Shown piece after piece: positions 26,167 through 34,979 of a stretch of 45,000 nt of DNA. This DNA is from Prorocentrum cordatum. Taxonomy: Eukaryota; Sar; Dinophyceae; Prorocentrales; Prorocentraceae. The stretch lies in contig CAUYUJ010016884.1 in NCBI GenBank assembly GCA_963575745.1, positions 100,001-145,000 on the forward strand, in the 5' to 3' direction. The first letter of the stretch is position 1; each line of letters opens with the position of its first letter. The position numbers were made by a program, and so were the translations under genes. Under the pieces are notes generated by a model. It searched no databases, was not told the DNA's origin, and was given only the letters and a program-made list of their open reading frames with translations.

Positions 26167-28698
26167 CTAGAGCAGCGCCCTAGAGTCACGGGGAGGGAGG
26201 TGGAGAGGTACGTGGGTCATCTTATTGATCATTTGATGTTGAAGAGGGAGCTGCTCTCGATCCTCAGGAGTTTGTATGATTTCGTCAGAGATTGTTATCG
26301 CGTGCGAGCCCGTCTCTGGCCCTCAGCTGCCCGCGAAGTCGAGCAGTGCCGTCGCTTGCTGCCGCTGATGTCTGCTAACCTTCGGCTTCAGTGTTCGCCG
26401 ACGGTCTTCGCTTACGACGCTTGCCTGACAGGCATGGCGACGTGCCAGACATCACTGTCATCGGATCTTGTCAAACGTATCGGGTCGGTCAGTGAGAGAT
26501 GGAGATATCGCATGCCTTCGGCTATCTCGGCACGCCGTTCTGCTCTGGGAGTCCGTTCTGGAGGCTACGAGGCCTCGGAGGGGCCGTTCGACGTCTTCAG
26601 CGACATCGAGACCGTCAAGGCCCCCAGGAGCACCAGCATGGACCTCGTCAAGGACCCCTGGGAGCTCAACCCGCAGTTCACAGAGGTGCCCGTACAGGCT
26701 CTGCAGGGCCCCCAGTGGAAGCAGGTGGTCTCGGCCAGGGTTCACGTCAAGGAGCCCATCACGATTATCGAGGGGAGGGCTTCGAACATGACATCTCGTC
26801 ATATCACAAGGGCCCAGGCCTCCTTTGGTCTCCGTCACCTACGTTTCGGGGACAACCTCGGCACCGTGCTCGCGCTCGGACGTGGGCGATGCTCCTCCTA
26901 TCCCCTTCTGCTGTGCTGCCGCAGGGAGGCTGCTTACTCCGTCGCCACTGCGTCGCGGTTCGAGCATCGGTGGATACCTTCGGAGCTCAACCCCTCCGAT
27001 GAAGGGTCGAGGCGCCTGCCCCGCGCGGCGTCCGTCAAGCGCCCGGCTGCCAGCCCCAAGATCGCGCAGAAGAGCTTTTTGAAGGGCAGGCCGTTCGTTG
27101 GGGCGACGAAGGAGGAGAGGATCGCTCACCGTCTGCGGGCCTCTGGGCCGCTCACGATGGCGGGGGAGGACGAGAGGAGCTTCCTGGAGTGGAACGCGGT
27201 GGCGCCCGAGACCCAGGCATGCTACAAGGACGCCCTCGACGACTTCCAGACGTTCGTGGACCTCTTCGAGCTGCCGCTGCACACCGCTGCGCAGGTCGAC
27301 CTGGCGCTGATGAACTACGCCGACTACGCCTGGAGCATCGGGCTCGAGAGAGCCGCCGCCCTGAAAACATATGCCGCGTACATCTCGGCGCACCCCGACT
27401 TTTCCCGAAAGGGGTCGCTCCGCCTGCCGCGTTTCTGTCGGGCCCTCCAGGGCTGGAAGCGCCTGGACCCAGGCCAGACGCGCCCGCCCATGCCCTGGCA
27501 GGTGGTCGCGCTGGTCGCAGTGGCGATGGCCACGCAGCTGGGGTCCCCGCACGCAGCGCTCATGGTGGTGACGATGTTCGGGGTGTACCTCAGGCCCTCC
27601 GAGGCCGTCGGCCTGCGCGAGCAGGACCTCTTCCTCCCCTCGGGCTCGCGCACGGACTACGGACGGCTTCAACCTGCGCCCCAGCGCGAGGGGCGAGTAC
27701 AGCAAGACCAGCTTGTCGGACGAGAGCCTGCTCCTCGATTCGGTCGAGGCCCACGCGCTGGTGCAGCAGGAGCTCGCAGCGCCCCCCGTCGACGTCCGCC
27801 GCAGGGCCGAGGCGGCGCCCGCGAAGCTGCACGCCGAGCTCGTGAGGCTCCTGGCGCGGCCCCAGAGGCCGCGGACGGCTACGCCGTCGGCGCGGCTGCA
27901 GGCGTCGCCCGCGCCCAGCAGGCGCCGCCCCGCACCTTCTGCCAAGGTGCCTCAGCCCGCGCCCGTGCCAGGCCTTTCGTCGAGCTCATGCGCGGCTCCG
28001 CCGCCTTGGCCAAGGCCATCCACGCCGCCGGCTGGGCTGCGGAAGGCTGGGACTACGCTGACGACCCGCGTGCCGACCTTCTTGATGAATCACTCATCGA
28101 CAGTCTGGTATTGAGGATCTCACGGAAGGAGGTCGCGGGGGTGCATGTCGGCCGGGACTGCAAAACGTGGAGCCGGGCAAGGAAGAATGATGGACGGGGT
28201 CCGCCGCCACTCAGGGACGATGCGAACTTGCACGGCCTCCCTCGGCTGGCGGCGGCGGACGCTGAGAAGGTGAGGATCGCCAATCGCCTGCTCGCTAATG
28301 TTCTGCGCCTGCTGGCTGCTGCCGTGGAGGCGGGAGTCCCCTTCTCCCTCGAGAATCCTCGCTCGTCTCGCCTCTGGCTGGTCCCGGAGCTTCTGGACAT
28401 GGCCCGCGACGCTCACGCCGAGTGGGCGTCTGTTGATTATTGCCAGTATCAGGCCCCCTGGAAAAAGTCGACTACCTTTTTGCTATTCAATTGGCTGCCA
28501 GCGCAGCCGTCCCTCCGCCGGTGCACAGGCTGCCAAAAAAGGTGTAGTGCAACGGGTAAGGCACACATAACACTGAAGGGTAAAGACCCTCTCGGTGTGT
28601 TCTGGACTTCGAGGGCGTGTCCTTACCCTGCGGCGCTCTGCAAAGATCTTGCAGCGCTGGTGGTGGCCAAGGCCAAGACACTGGATGGCAGTGGGTAG
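26167..28698 (+). CDS. YR element 2, Pol part 2: RNase H, partial tyrosine recombinase, cytosine methyltransferase-like domain
   Basis: Same frame as part 1 after the TAG; first ATG at 26200. RNase H: FAYDACLTG (Asp 26416), TIIEGRAS (Glu 26770), RFGDNLGTV (Asp 26851) and WIPSELNPSDEGSR. The recombinase N-terminal domain begins near 27160, and its first catalytic Arg is in YLRPSEAVGLREQDL (27592). Near 27660 the product moves to another frame (DGFNLRPSARGEYSKTSLSD) and returns near 27970. The HGG/RGRW/RY catalytic half seen in element 1 is missing. The last 240 residues resemble a C5 cytosine methyltransferase: FVELMRGSAALAKAIHAAGW (motif I-like), DCKTWSRAR with candidate Cys at 28159, FSLENPRSSRLW (ENV-type) and DYCQYQAPWKKST. 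The fusion is likely original, because the motifs are intact. Confidence 0.75.
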   Translation, partial: LEQRPRVTGREVERYVGHLIDHLMLKRELLSILRSLYDFVRDCYRVRARLWPSAAREVEQCRRLLPLMSANLRLQCSPTVFAYDACLTGMATCQTSLSSDLVKRIGSVSERWRYRMPSAISARRSALGVRSGGYEASEGPFDVFSDIETVKAPRSTSMDLVKDPWELNPQFTEVPVQALQGPQWKQVVSARVHVKEPITIIEGRASNMTSRHITRAQASFGLRHLRFGDNLGTVLALGRGRCSSYPLLLCCRREAAYSVATASRFEHRWIPSELNPSDEGSRRLPRAASVKRPAASPKIAQKSFLKGRPFVGATKEERIAHRLRASGPLTMAGEDERSFLEWNAVAPETQACYKDALDDFQTFVDLFELPLHTAAQVDLALMNYADYAWSIGLERAAALKTYAAYISAHPDFSRKGSLRLPRFCRALQGWKRLDPGQTRPPMPWQVVALVAVAMATQLGSPHAALMVVTMFGVYLRPSEAVGLREQDLFLPSGSRTDYGRLQPAPQREGRVQQDQLVGREPAPRFGRGPRAGAAGARSAPRRRPPQGRGGAREAARRAREAPGAAPEAADGYAVGAAAGVARAQQAPPRTFCQGASARARARPFVELMRGSAALAKAIHAAGWAAEGWDYADDPRADLLDESLIDSLVLRISRKEVAGVHVGRDCKTWSRARKNDGRGPPPLRDDANLHGLPRLAAADAEKVRIANRLLANVLRLLAAAVEAGVPFSLENPRSSRLWLVPELLDMARDAHAEWASVDYCQYQAPWKKSTTFLLFNWLPAQPSLRRCTGCQKRCSATGKAHITLKGKDPLGVFWTSRACPYPAALCKDLAALVVAKAKTLDGSG

Positions 28699-28854
28699 GG
28701 GCTCAGAGTCTTGAATGCCGCTCGCTCAGTCCGTTCAGGTCAGCTCCATCGAGCTGCCCTGTCACCGCCCGCCGCTCGTTCTCTTGATTTGCTTCGAAGC
28801 AGCGGAGCATGCCGAAGGAAAATTGATCTTGGCACGGGTAGCAGCCTAAGCTCA
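28698..28854 (+). repeat. YR element 2, repeat B1
   Basis: It starts GGGGCTCAGAGTCTTGAATG and ends CAGCCTAAGCTCA, beginning right at the Pol stop codon. It matches B2 and B3. It joins A2 directly. Confidence 0.9.
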
Positions 28855-28933
28855 TGCGTTGTGCTTGCACATTAATGATCTCTTGCTGCGTTCAGTGCCG
28901 TATGTTGTACTTATGCTCAAGTTTTTTCCAGGA
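28855..28933 (+). repeat. YR element 2, repeat A2
   Basis: 79-bp copy of A1 (22859-22937). A spacer of 53 bases (CCCGCCAGCCGTCCCC...) separates it from B2; the same spacer follows A3. Confidence 0.92.
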
Positions 28934-28986
28934 CCCGCCAGCCGTCCCCATCTTCCACCTTCCTGGGCGTCACTTCGCCAACCCAG

Positions 28987-29136
28987 GGGGCTCAGAGTCT
29001 TGAGTGCCGCTCGCTCAGTCCGTTCAGGTCAGCGCCATCGTGCTGCCCTGTCACCGCCTGCCGCTCGTTCTCTTGATTTGCTTCGAAGCAGCGGAGCATG
29101 CCGAAGGAAAATTGAACGGGTAGCAGCCTAAGCTCA
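28987..29136 (+). repeat. YR element 2, repeat B2
   Basis: Copy of B1 with minor changes, including loss of the short GATCTTGGCA segment near its end. It joins A3 directly. Confidence 0.9.
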
Positions 29137-29211
29137 TGTGCTTGCACATTAATGATCTCTTGCTGCGTTCAGTGCCGTATGTTGTACTTATGCTCAAGTT
29201 TTTTTCCAGGA
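29137..29211 (+). repeat. YR element 2, repeat A3
   Basis: Third copy of the A repeat, missing 5 bp (GCGTT) at its start and with one extra T in the T run. It is followed by the same 53-base spacer as A2. Confidence 0.9.
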
Positions 29212-29264
29212 CCCGCCAGCCGTCCCCATCTTCCTCCTTCCTGGGCGTCGCTTCGCCAACCCAG

Positions 29265-29422
29265 GGGGCTCAGAGTCTTGAGTGCCGCTCGCTCAGTCCG
29301 TTCAGGTCAGCTCCATCGAGCTGCCCTGTCACCGCCCGCCGCTCGTTCTCTTGATTTGCTTCGAAGCAGCGGAGCATGCCGAAGGAAAATTGATCTTGGC
29401 ACGGGTAGCAGCCTAAGCTCAT
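29265..29422 (+). repeat. YR element 2, repeat B3 (3' end of element)
   Basis: Third B copy. It matches B1 more closely than B2, because it keeps the GATCTTGGCA segment. It runs into an ATATATAT tract and then the 77-bp satellite, so it marks the 3' boundary. Confidence 0.9.
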
Positions 29423-29439
29423 ATATATATATATAGCAG

Positions 29440-29748
29440 GATTCGCCCCCCCCCCCACCCCTCCAGAGAGCCCCCGCTTGAGCGAGGAGGGCACCCCCAA
29501 CACATACTATTTACATGGCTTCGTTCCCCTCCCACCCCTCCAGGCAGGCCCCGCTTGAGCAAGGAGGGTGTACCAAAACCGCACTATTGACAAGGTTTCG
29601 CGCCCTCCCCACTCCTCCAGGGAGGCCCCGCCTGAGCGAGGAGGGTATCCCAAAACCATGTTATTTACAAGGTTCCGTGCCCCTTCCCACCCGTCCAGGG
29701 AGGCCCCGCCTGAGCGAGGAGGGTACCCCAAAACCATATTATTTGAAT
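29440..29748 (+). repeat. 77-bp satellite A, right part (4 units)
   Basis: The landmark AGCGAGGAGG (AGCAAGGAGG in one unit) falls at 29481, 29558, 29635 and 29713, a period of 77-78 bp. The sequence is that of the array at 16556-16804, in the same orientation. Apart from the two YR elements and AT tracts the two halves read as one array. A lone degraded unit lies at 31366-31430. Confidence 0.88.
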
Positions 29749-30120
29749 CGTTTCGCTCATCCCGCTGGCCCGTATTGTGCCATCGCGGGGTCTTGGGGGG
29801 TCTTGGGAGCCCTTGGAAGCTTCGTGGGATCTTCTTTGGAACTTTGGGAGGCCTCGTGGATGGCTCTGGGTGGGCCCTCTTGGTGGTCTCTTGGGGGGGT
29901 CAGCCTGACCTCTTGGGGGCCTCCTGGGAGCTTCCTGGGGTCTCTTGGGGGCCTCTTGGGGCTTTCTTGCGGCCTGTTGGGGGCCTTTTGGGGCTCTCTT
30001 GGGGGTTTCGTGGGGCTACCTGGGTGCTTGTACGGGGATTTCGGGGGCGTGTTTGGGCGGGAGGCTCAAAATTTCCGTTCAGGTTGCCCCTGTGGACCTC
30101 AATCATGGGGCCGTTTTGAG
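29749..30120 (+). repeat. Degenerate G/T-rich array with shared left edge
   Basis: It opens with CGTTTCGCTCATCCCGCTGG like the copy at 14637, then runs into GGGCCTCTTGGGG words with no strict period. Frames stay open by composition only. Confidence 0.75.
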
Positions 30121-31215
30121 GCCTCTTGGACCGTCTTGAGGGTTTCTGCCGTCTTTGAGCGGTCTTGAGGGTCTCTCGGGCCGTCTTGGGGTGATCTTGG
30201 GGGCCTCTTGAACCGCCTTGAAAGGTATGAAAGACGAAGAGGCGGATATGTTAAAAATGCACGTTTTCCCAAGGGAATGGGGCGATTTTTGCTAGTGGGA
30301 GCCCTCTTGGGGCGCCGCTTAGGGACCTCTTGGGGCGTCTTGAAGACCTGTTGGGCCGTCTTGAGGCCATCGTAGGCGCTTGGGGGTGATATTTCGGCGT
30401 CTCCCGGCTCTCTTGGACCGTCTGGAGGGCTTTTCGGGCCCGTCTTGGACCGACTTGGAGCCCTCCTGGGCTCCGAAAAAGAGTTCTTGAGGGTGTCTCG
30501 GGCCTTCTTGGAGCGCTCTTGGGCCGTCTTTGAGCGGTCTAGAGGGTCTCTCGGGCCGTCTTGGGGGGATTTGGGGGGCCTCTTGGACCGCCTTGAAAGG
30601 TGTGAAAGACGAAGAGGCGGATATGTTAAGAATGCACGTTTTCCTAAGGGAATGGGACGTTTTTTTGCTAGTGGGAGCCCTCTTGGGGCGCCGCTTAGGG
30701 ACCTCTTAGGGACTTCTTGGGGCGTCTTGAAGGCCTGTTGGGCCGTCTTGAGGCCATCGTAGGCGTTTGGGAGTGATATTTCGGCGTCTCCCGGCTCTCT
30801 TGGACCGTCTGGAGGGCTTCTCGGGCCCGTATTGGACCGACTTGGAGCCCTCCTGGGCTCCGAAAAAGAGTTCTTGAGGGTTTCTTGGGCCTTCTTGGAG
30901 CGCTCTTGGGCCGTCTTTGAGCGGTCTTGAGGGTCTCTCGGGCCGTCTTGGGGTGATCTTTGGTGAGAAAGACGAAGAGGCGGATATGTTAAGAATGCAC
31001 GTTTTCCTCAGGGATTGGGACGATTTTTGCTTGTGGGAGCCCTCTTGGGGCGCCGCTTAGGGACCTCTTGGGGCGTCTTGAAGGCCTGTTGGGCCGTCTT
31101 GAGGCCATCGCAGGCGTTTGGGAGTGATATATTTCGGCGTCTCCCGGCTCTCTTGGACCGTCTGGAGGGCTTCTCGGGCCCCTCTTGGACCGATTGGAGC
31201 CCTCCTGGGCTCCGA
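30121..31215 (+). repeat. Tandem repeat of 363-375 bp (three units plus a partial)
   Basis: The landmark GAAAGACGAAGAGGCGGATA occurs at 30229, 30604 and 30967, giving periods of 375 and 363 bp. Each unit continues with GTTAA-AATGCACGTTTTCC, GGGAATGGG-CGATTTTTGC and GGGGCGCCGCTTAGGGACC, then G/T-rich words. A partial unit precedes the first. No coding capacity is credible. A minus-strand copy lies at 33285-33470. Confidence 0.88.
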
Positions 31216-31365
31216 AAAGGGACCTTGCCGGGAGTCTGCCGGGACCTTGCCGGGGTACTTTTCGTCCGGGGACCCCCAGGGCCCGCCCCGCGCGCGCGAA
31301 CTAGAAATATTGTTGAGCAGTTACTGGAGATCTTAGCACGCCTCTGGCCCGTTGGGCCGGCGAAT

Positions 31366-31430
31366 TACAAGGTTTGGTGCCCCTCCCACCCATCCAGAGA
31401 GGCCCCGCCTGTGCGAGGAGGAGGGGGAGT
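31366..31430 (+). repeat. Single degraded unit of 77-bp satellite A
   Basis: ACAAGGTTTGGTGCCCCTCC, then CCAGAGAGGCCCCGCCTGTG and GAGGAGG match the satellite unit, here alone and running into a GA-rich and GAT-rich block. Confidence 0.75.
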
Positions 31431-31434
31431 TCGT

Positions 31435-31595
31435 TGATGAGGAAGGGTTGATGGTGATGATGGTGGAGACGATCATGGTGAAGATGACGACGACGAGGAT
31501 GATGAGGATTATGATGATGATCATGATCATGATGGTGATGGTGATGATGATGATGCTGCTGCTGCTGATGATGATGGTGTTGGTGATGATGATGG

Positions 31596-31628
<33 letters not shown>

Positions 31629-31790
31629 CGACCGTGACGATGACGATGATGACGACCACAACCATTGATGATCATAATGGTCATGATGATGATAATGACC
31701 ATGATGGTTTAATGATAATGGGCATGGCGATGCTGACGATGACGCGGCTGATGATGATGCTGTTGACGATTCTGCCTTCGTGATTCCGCC
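31435..31790. repeat. (GAT/ATG)n degenerate microsatellite
   Basis: Nearly uninterrupted GATGAT / GATGACGAT triplets. Forward frames give poly-Met or poly-Asp, reverse frames poly-His or poly-Ile. These are repeat artefacts. Confidence 0.92.
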
Positions 31791-33050
31791 AACCCCGAAA
31801 CATCTTTATGCGGGGAACCCCGTTAACATAATTAAATCAGAGACCACAACCCCCAAGCGCTGACGATATGATTTGTTCCGTCCGCACGTCTTTTCGCCGA
31901 TGTGAAACTCTGGACTCCCGTCTTCGAGCCCCGGGCTCGTCAAAAATGGGCCCAGGGCGAAAACAAAATTAATCCAGGGCAGGGGTCGGAACCTTTTGGG
32001 CCGCGGATTGGAGGAGGAGGAGGAGCAGGAGCAGGAGCAGGAGGACAGGAAGGAGGAGGAGGAGGTGGAGGAGGAGGAGGAGGAGGAGGAGGAGGATGGT
32101 CAGATTGCCGGATGCCCGCCCAATCCTCTCCACATCCTCGCGTTTCGTCCCTCCTCTTCGCGGCCACCTGGCCACGAAGTCCTTCGCCTTGTTCTTTCCT
32201 GAGTCGTTGTCTCACCTCGCTTTGTCCCTCCCCTCTGCCTCCTCTCTTCCTCTTCCCGCCCCTGCCCATCCCTCCCCTCTTGCTCCGCCTCGTCCTCGCC
32301 ATCCTCTGCCCTGCCCGAAGCTTCCCCGCCCGGCGCAGGATCGTAAAGTTCCTCGACGTCATTGGGAAATGGCCCCCGCTCCTCCCTCTCGACCCTTCCC
32401 CCTTCCCTCGGTCCCTCGATCCACCCCTCCCTCCCTCCCTCCCCAGAGGCGGGGAGAGGGAGGCTGCTCCTCTTCCCTCGCTCTCCTGCCTCAACCGTCC
32501 GCCGCCTCTACGCGGTCACTCCTGGACGCCTACGTGCTGCTGGCCATCGCCGGCCTGACCAGCTTCAGGGTCTTGGCGGGGGGGCGGAAAGGGGTATTGA
32601 TGAGGCGTCGGAAAGATATTCGGAAGTGAAAAAAGAGGGGGGAGTCGGGACGAGGAGAAGGAGGATGGGGAGGAGGAGGAGGCAGCCACGGTCGACCACA
32701 CCCCGCGGCAGGGGCGCCAGCCCGCGGAAGGCCAGCCTCGCACTGCTGATTCTCTTCCTTCCTCGGTGATACACCCAATTCCCCATCTTTACTGTACTGT
32801 ACATCCTCCGTTTCATCGACCTCCTGTCGGCTTCCTCCCATCAAGAGCTGTTCAATGTCTACTATCAAAGACGCCTACGGCGAATCACCGCCTCCCCCTG
32901 CCTGTTGGAATCGCCCATCTGGCCGAGCGTTATGGCACGAACTCTGCCAAGCTATCGGACCATGTATTCTTCCAGCCGTTGTGGAAACCCTTCGGGAAAC
33001 ACGTGGGGGGAGATGTCGGGGAAGATCAGGAGGAGAAGGAAAAAGGAGGG
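31791..33050. other. Unassigned region with GGA tract, no gene seen
   Basis: A (GGA)n tract lies at about 31999-32097 and C/T-rich sequence at about 32190-32480. Other open frames are short and biased by composition (Pro, Ser, Arg). No domain recognised. Confidence 0.4.
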
Positions 33051-33284
33051 GGCATCTTGGGAGCCTCTGGGAGCACTCTTGGGGCCTCCCGGGAGCTTCC
33101 TGGGATCCTCTTGGGGGTTCTCGGGGGCATATTTGGCCGTCTTAGGGCATTCCTGGCCCGTCGGAAGCCGTCGGGGGCCTCTCTCGGCCGACTTGGGGGC
33201 CTCTTGGGGTGCTCCAGTGCTGTCTCGGATGCCTGTTGGGCCATCTTGGGGCCCTTTGGGGGCCGTCCTGGGGGGGAATGGTCC
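33051..33284 (+). repeat. Degenerate G/T-rich array, plus orientation
   Basis: GGGAGCCTCTGGGAGCACTC and related GGGCCTCTTGG words continue to about 33280, where the vocabulary switches to its reverse complement. Confidence 0.7.
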
Positions 33285-33790
33285 AAGAGGGCCAGAAGCA
33301 GTCCGTCAGCGCTCAAAGAGGGCCCAACATGGCTTCAAGACGGCCCAAGATGCCCCCAAGACGCCGCAGGAGGCCTCCAAGGGGACCCCCAAGAGGCAAA
33401 AATCGTCCCATACCCTAGGGGAAACGTGAGTGTTTAGCACATTAGCTTCTTTGGTCTTCACTGTGTCCCAGACGGCCCAAGGGGCTCCCATGACCGCCCC
33501 AGGACGGCCTGAGAGGCCCCAAAGAGCGCTCCAAGACAGCCCAAGAGGGCTCCAAGACGGGCGAAGAGAGCTCCAAGACGTCCCAATACGGGCCCCAGAA
33601 GGTCCCAAGAGGTTCCCATGAATGCCCCAAAAGGGCCACAGGAGGTCCCCAAGCAGGCCCAGGAGGGCACCCAGAAGGCCCGCAGACGGCCCAAGCCCGC
33701 CAAGACGGCCCAAGAGGGGGACGGCCCAGGAGAGCCCCAAGACCGCCCAAGAGAGCTCCAAAAGGACCCCCAGGAAGGCCCAGAAATTCG
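33285..33790 (-). repeat. Minus-strand copy of the 363-375 bp repeat and its array
   Basis: Reading the reverse strand from about 33470 gives AACACTCACGTTTCCCCTAG, then GGGTATGGGACGATTTTTGC and G/T-rich words, aligning with the unit at 30229-30600. The rest (33470-33790) is the CCAAGAGGGCCC-type reverse complement of the array. With 33051-33284 it forms a large inverted arrangement. Confidence 0.7.
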
Positions 33791-34237
33791 ATACGCATAG
33801 CTTTTCGCAAGGTTTGTTGCTCGATTGTGTGGTCGTACCGACGCCTTAACACAAGCAGGGCTCCAAGACACTATCCAGCGACCTCGCGCCCTCACAGAAA
33901 GAACCCGCGCTTTCCGTCCCCATGCCAAGCAGGTAAAGGGACAAGCGAGGTACGAGTGATGACGTTCCTGTGTGGGGCGAAGCCCTCCAGGGAGGAGTTC
34001 CAGGGGAGGGGCGAGGGGGGGGAACATAGGTGTAATGGCCCGTCTCCATTGTACTTCCCAACCATCCTGTGGTGTTGGGTCCTCGTTTTGAAGAGACGGT
34101 CCCCGCGTTCCTCCTTCCTCCTTCCTTCCTCCCCCCCCTCCCCCTCCCTCCCCCCTGCGTTTCACCCACCCAGTACAGCGCTTCGTGGCCCCAGAGGGAG
34201 CTCCACCGTCAGAATATCTCGCCGCATCGTCGATGAA
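33791..34237. other. Unassigned region with an inverted dispersed repeat
   Basis: No gene. The block at about 34046-34115 (TTCCCAACCATCCTGTGGTG, then TTGGGTCCTCGTTTTGAAGA) is the reverse complement of 41277-41340. In both places it adjoins a polypurine/polypyrimidine tract. Confidence 0.55.
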
Positions 34238-34362
34238 TTAGCGGTGCGCCTCGATGTGGGGCCTAATTTTCCCCACGCTTACGGCGCCGATGCATCGCCG
34301 ACACATCGCCGATGCGGCGCGATCCTCCGACCCTATCTATTCGGACCCCATTTGGGAGGCAC
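34238..34362 (+). repeat. Dispersed dyad repeat, copy 2
   Basis: GCGGTGCGCCTCGATGTGGG is followed by CGCCGATGCATCGCCGACAC, GATGCGGCGCGATCCTCCG and TTTGGGAGGC. Compare 15930-16010, and 43060-43370 where the two halves are separated by about 250 bases. Confidence 0.65.
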
Positions 34363-34780
34363 CTACTCCCCCATCCCCCTCCTCCCTCATTCCTCCTCCC
34401 TCCTCCGCCTTCTTCCTCCCTCCGCTGCTCCTCCCTCCTCCACCTTCCCTTCCCCCCTCCCCCCCTCCCCCTCCCCCTCCCCCCCCTCCTCCCCGCTCCT
34501 CCCTCGTTCATCATCGCCCCTCCCTTCCCTCCTCGCCCCCCACCTTGCGCGCGACGTCCTCCCAGGTCCGCCTGCGGAACGGGCAGGGCGTCGCGGCGGC
34601 CGTGGAGGCCCCCTCCTTCCCCGGGTGGGTTGCGCCTCCGGCGGGCTCCTCCTCCTCCTCCTCCTCCTCCTCCTCCTCCTCCTCCTCTTCCTCCTCCTCC
34701 TCCCCTCCTCCTCCTCCTCCTCCTCCTCCTCCTCTCTCCTCCTCTTCTCCTCCTCCTCCTTCTCCTCCTCCGCGAGTCCG
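34363..34780. repeat. C/T-rich region with (CTC)n runs
   Basis: Polypyrimidine sequence with long CTC/TCC runs at about 34648-34780. Poly-Ser/Leu/Pro (forward) and poly-Glu/Arg (reverse) frames are composition artefacts. Confidence 0.85.
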
Positions 34781-34880
34781 CGAGGGCGAGCAGGCGGAGC
34801 AGCCGAGGAGCAGGGGCCGGCCGCGCGCAGAGGGGGGTTTAGTAAGGGGAGGGGGTGGAGGCGTCTTAGAAACACCCCTG

Positions 34881-34936
34881 CTTCTCAGAAGGCGCGGGCC
34901 GTGTCTGCAGGTGTAGGGCAGGCGCCTTCTGAGAAG
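34881..34936. repeat. Inverted repeat, 15-bp perfect arms
   Basis: CTTCTCAGAAGGCGC (34881-34895) pairs with GCGCCTTCTGAGAAG (34922-34936) around a 26-base loop. The match extends imperfectly outward, with GCGTCTTAG on the left and CTAAGAAGCC on the right. It could be a short fold-back element or an RNA hairpin. Confidence 0.7.
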
Positions 34937-34979
34937 TGACCTCCTAAGAAGCCTTCCTCCCTTCCCCATATCCCCTTGT

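Larger units (their letters stand above)
22859..29422 (+). mobile_element. YR retrotransposon 2 with methyltransferase and extra A-B unit
   Basis: It starts with A1 (22859-22937) and ends B1 (28698-28854), A2 (28855-28933), B2 (28987-29136), A3 (29137-29211), B3 (29265-29422). Between lie three overlapping ORFs: the small Cys/Pro protein, Gag-like, and Pol with RT, RNase H, a partial tyrosine recombinase and a cytosine-methyltransferase-like domain. The repeat order is that of split-direct-repeat YR elements with one additional A-spacer-B unit. Its repeats share no sequence with element 1, so it belongs to a different family. Damage: one in-frame TAG, two compensating frameshifts and loss of the recombinase C-terminal half. 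Confidence 0.85.

Noticed and set aside
16805-29422. LTR retrotransposons for the two elements with direct repeats
   Set aside because: Repeats are split (A and B parts separately placed), RNase H ends in WIPSE-NPSD as in DIRS-like elements, and a tyrosine recombinase replaces the integrase.
31301-31783. Poly-His, poly-Met or poly-Ile proteins
   Set aside because: Encoded by a GAT microsatellite only.
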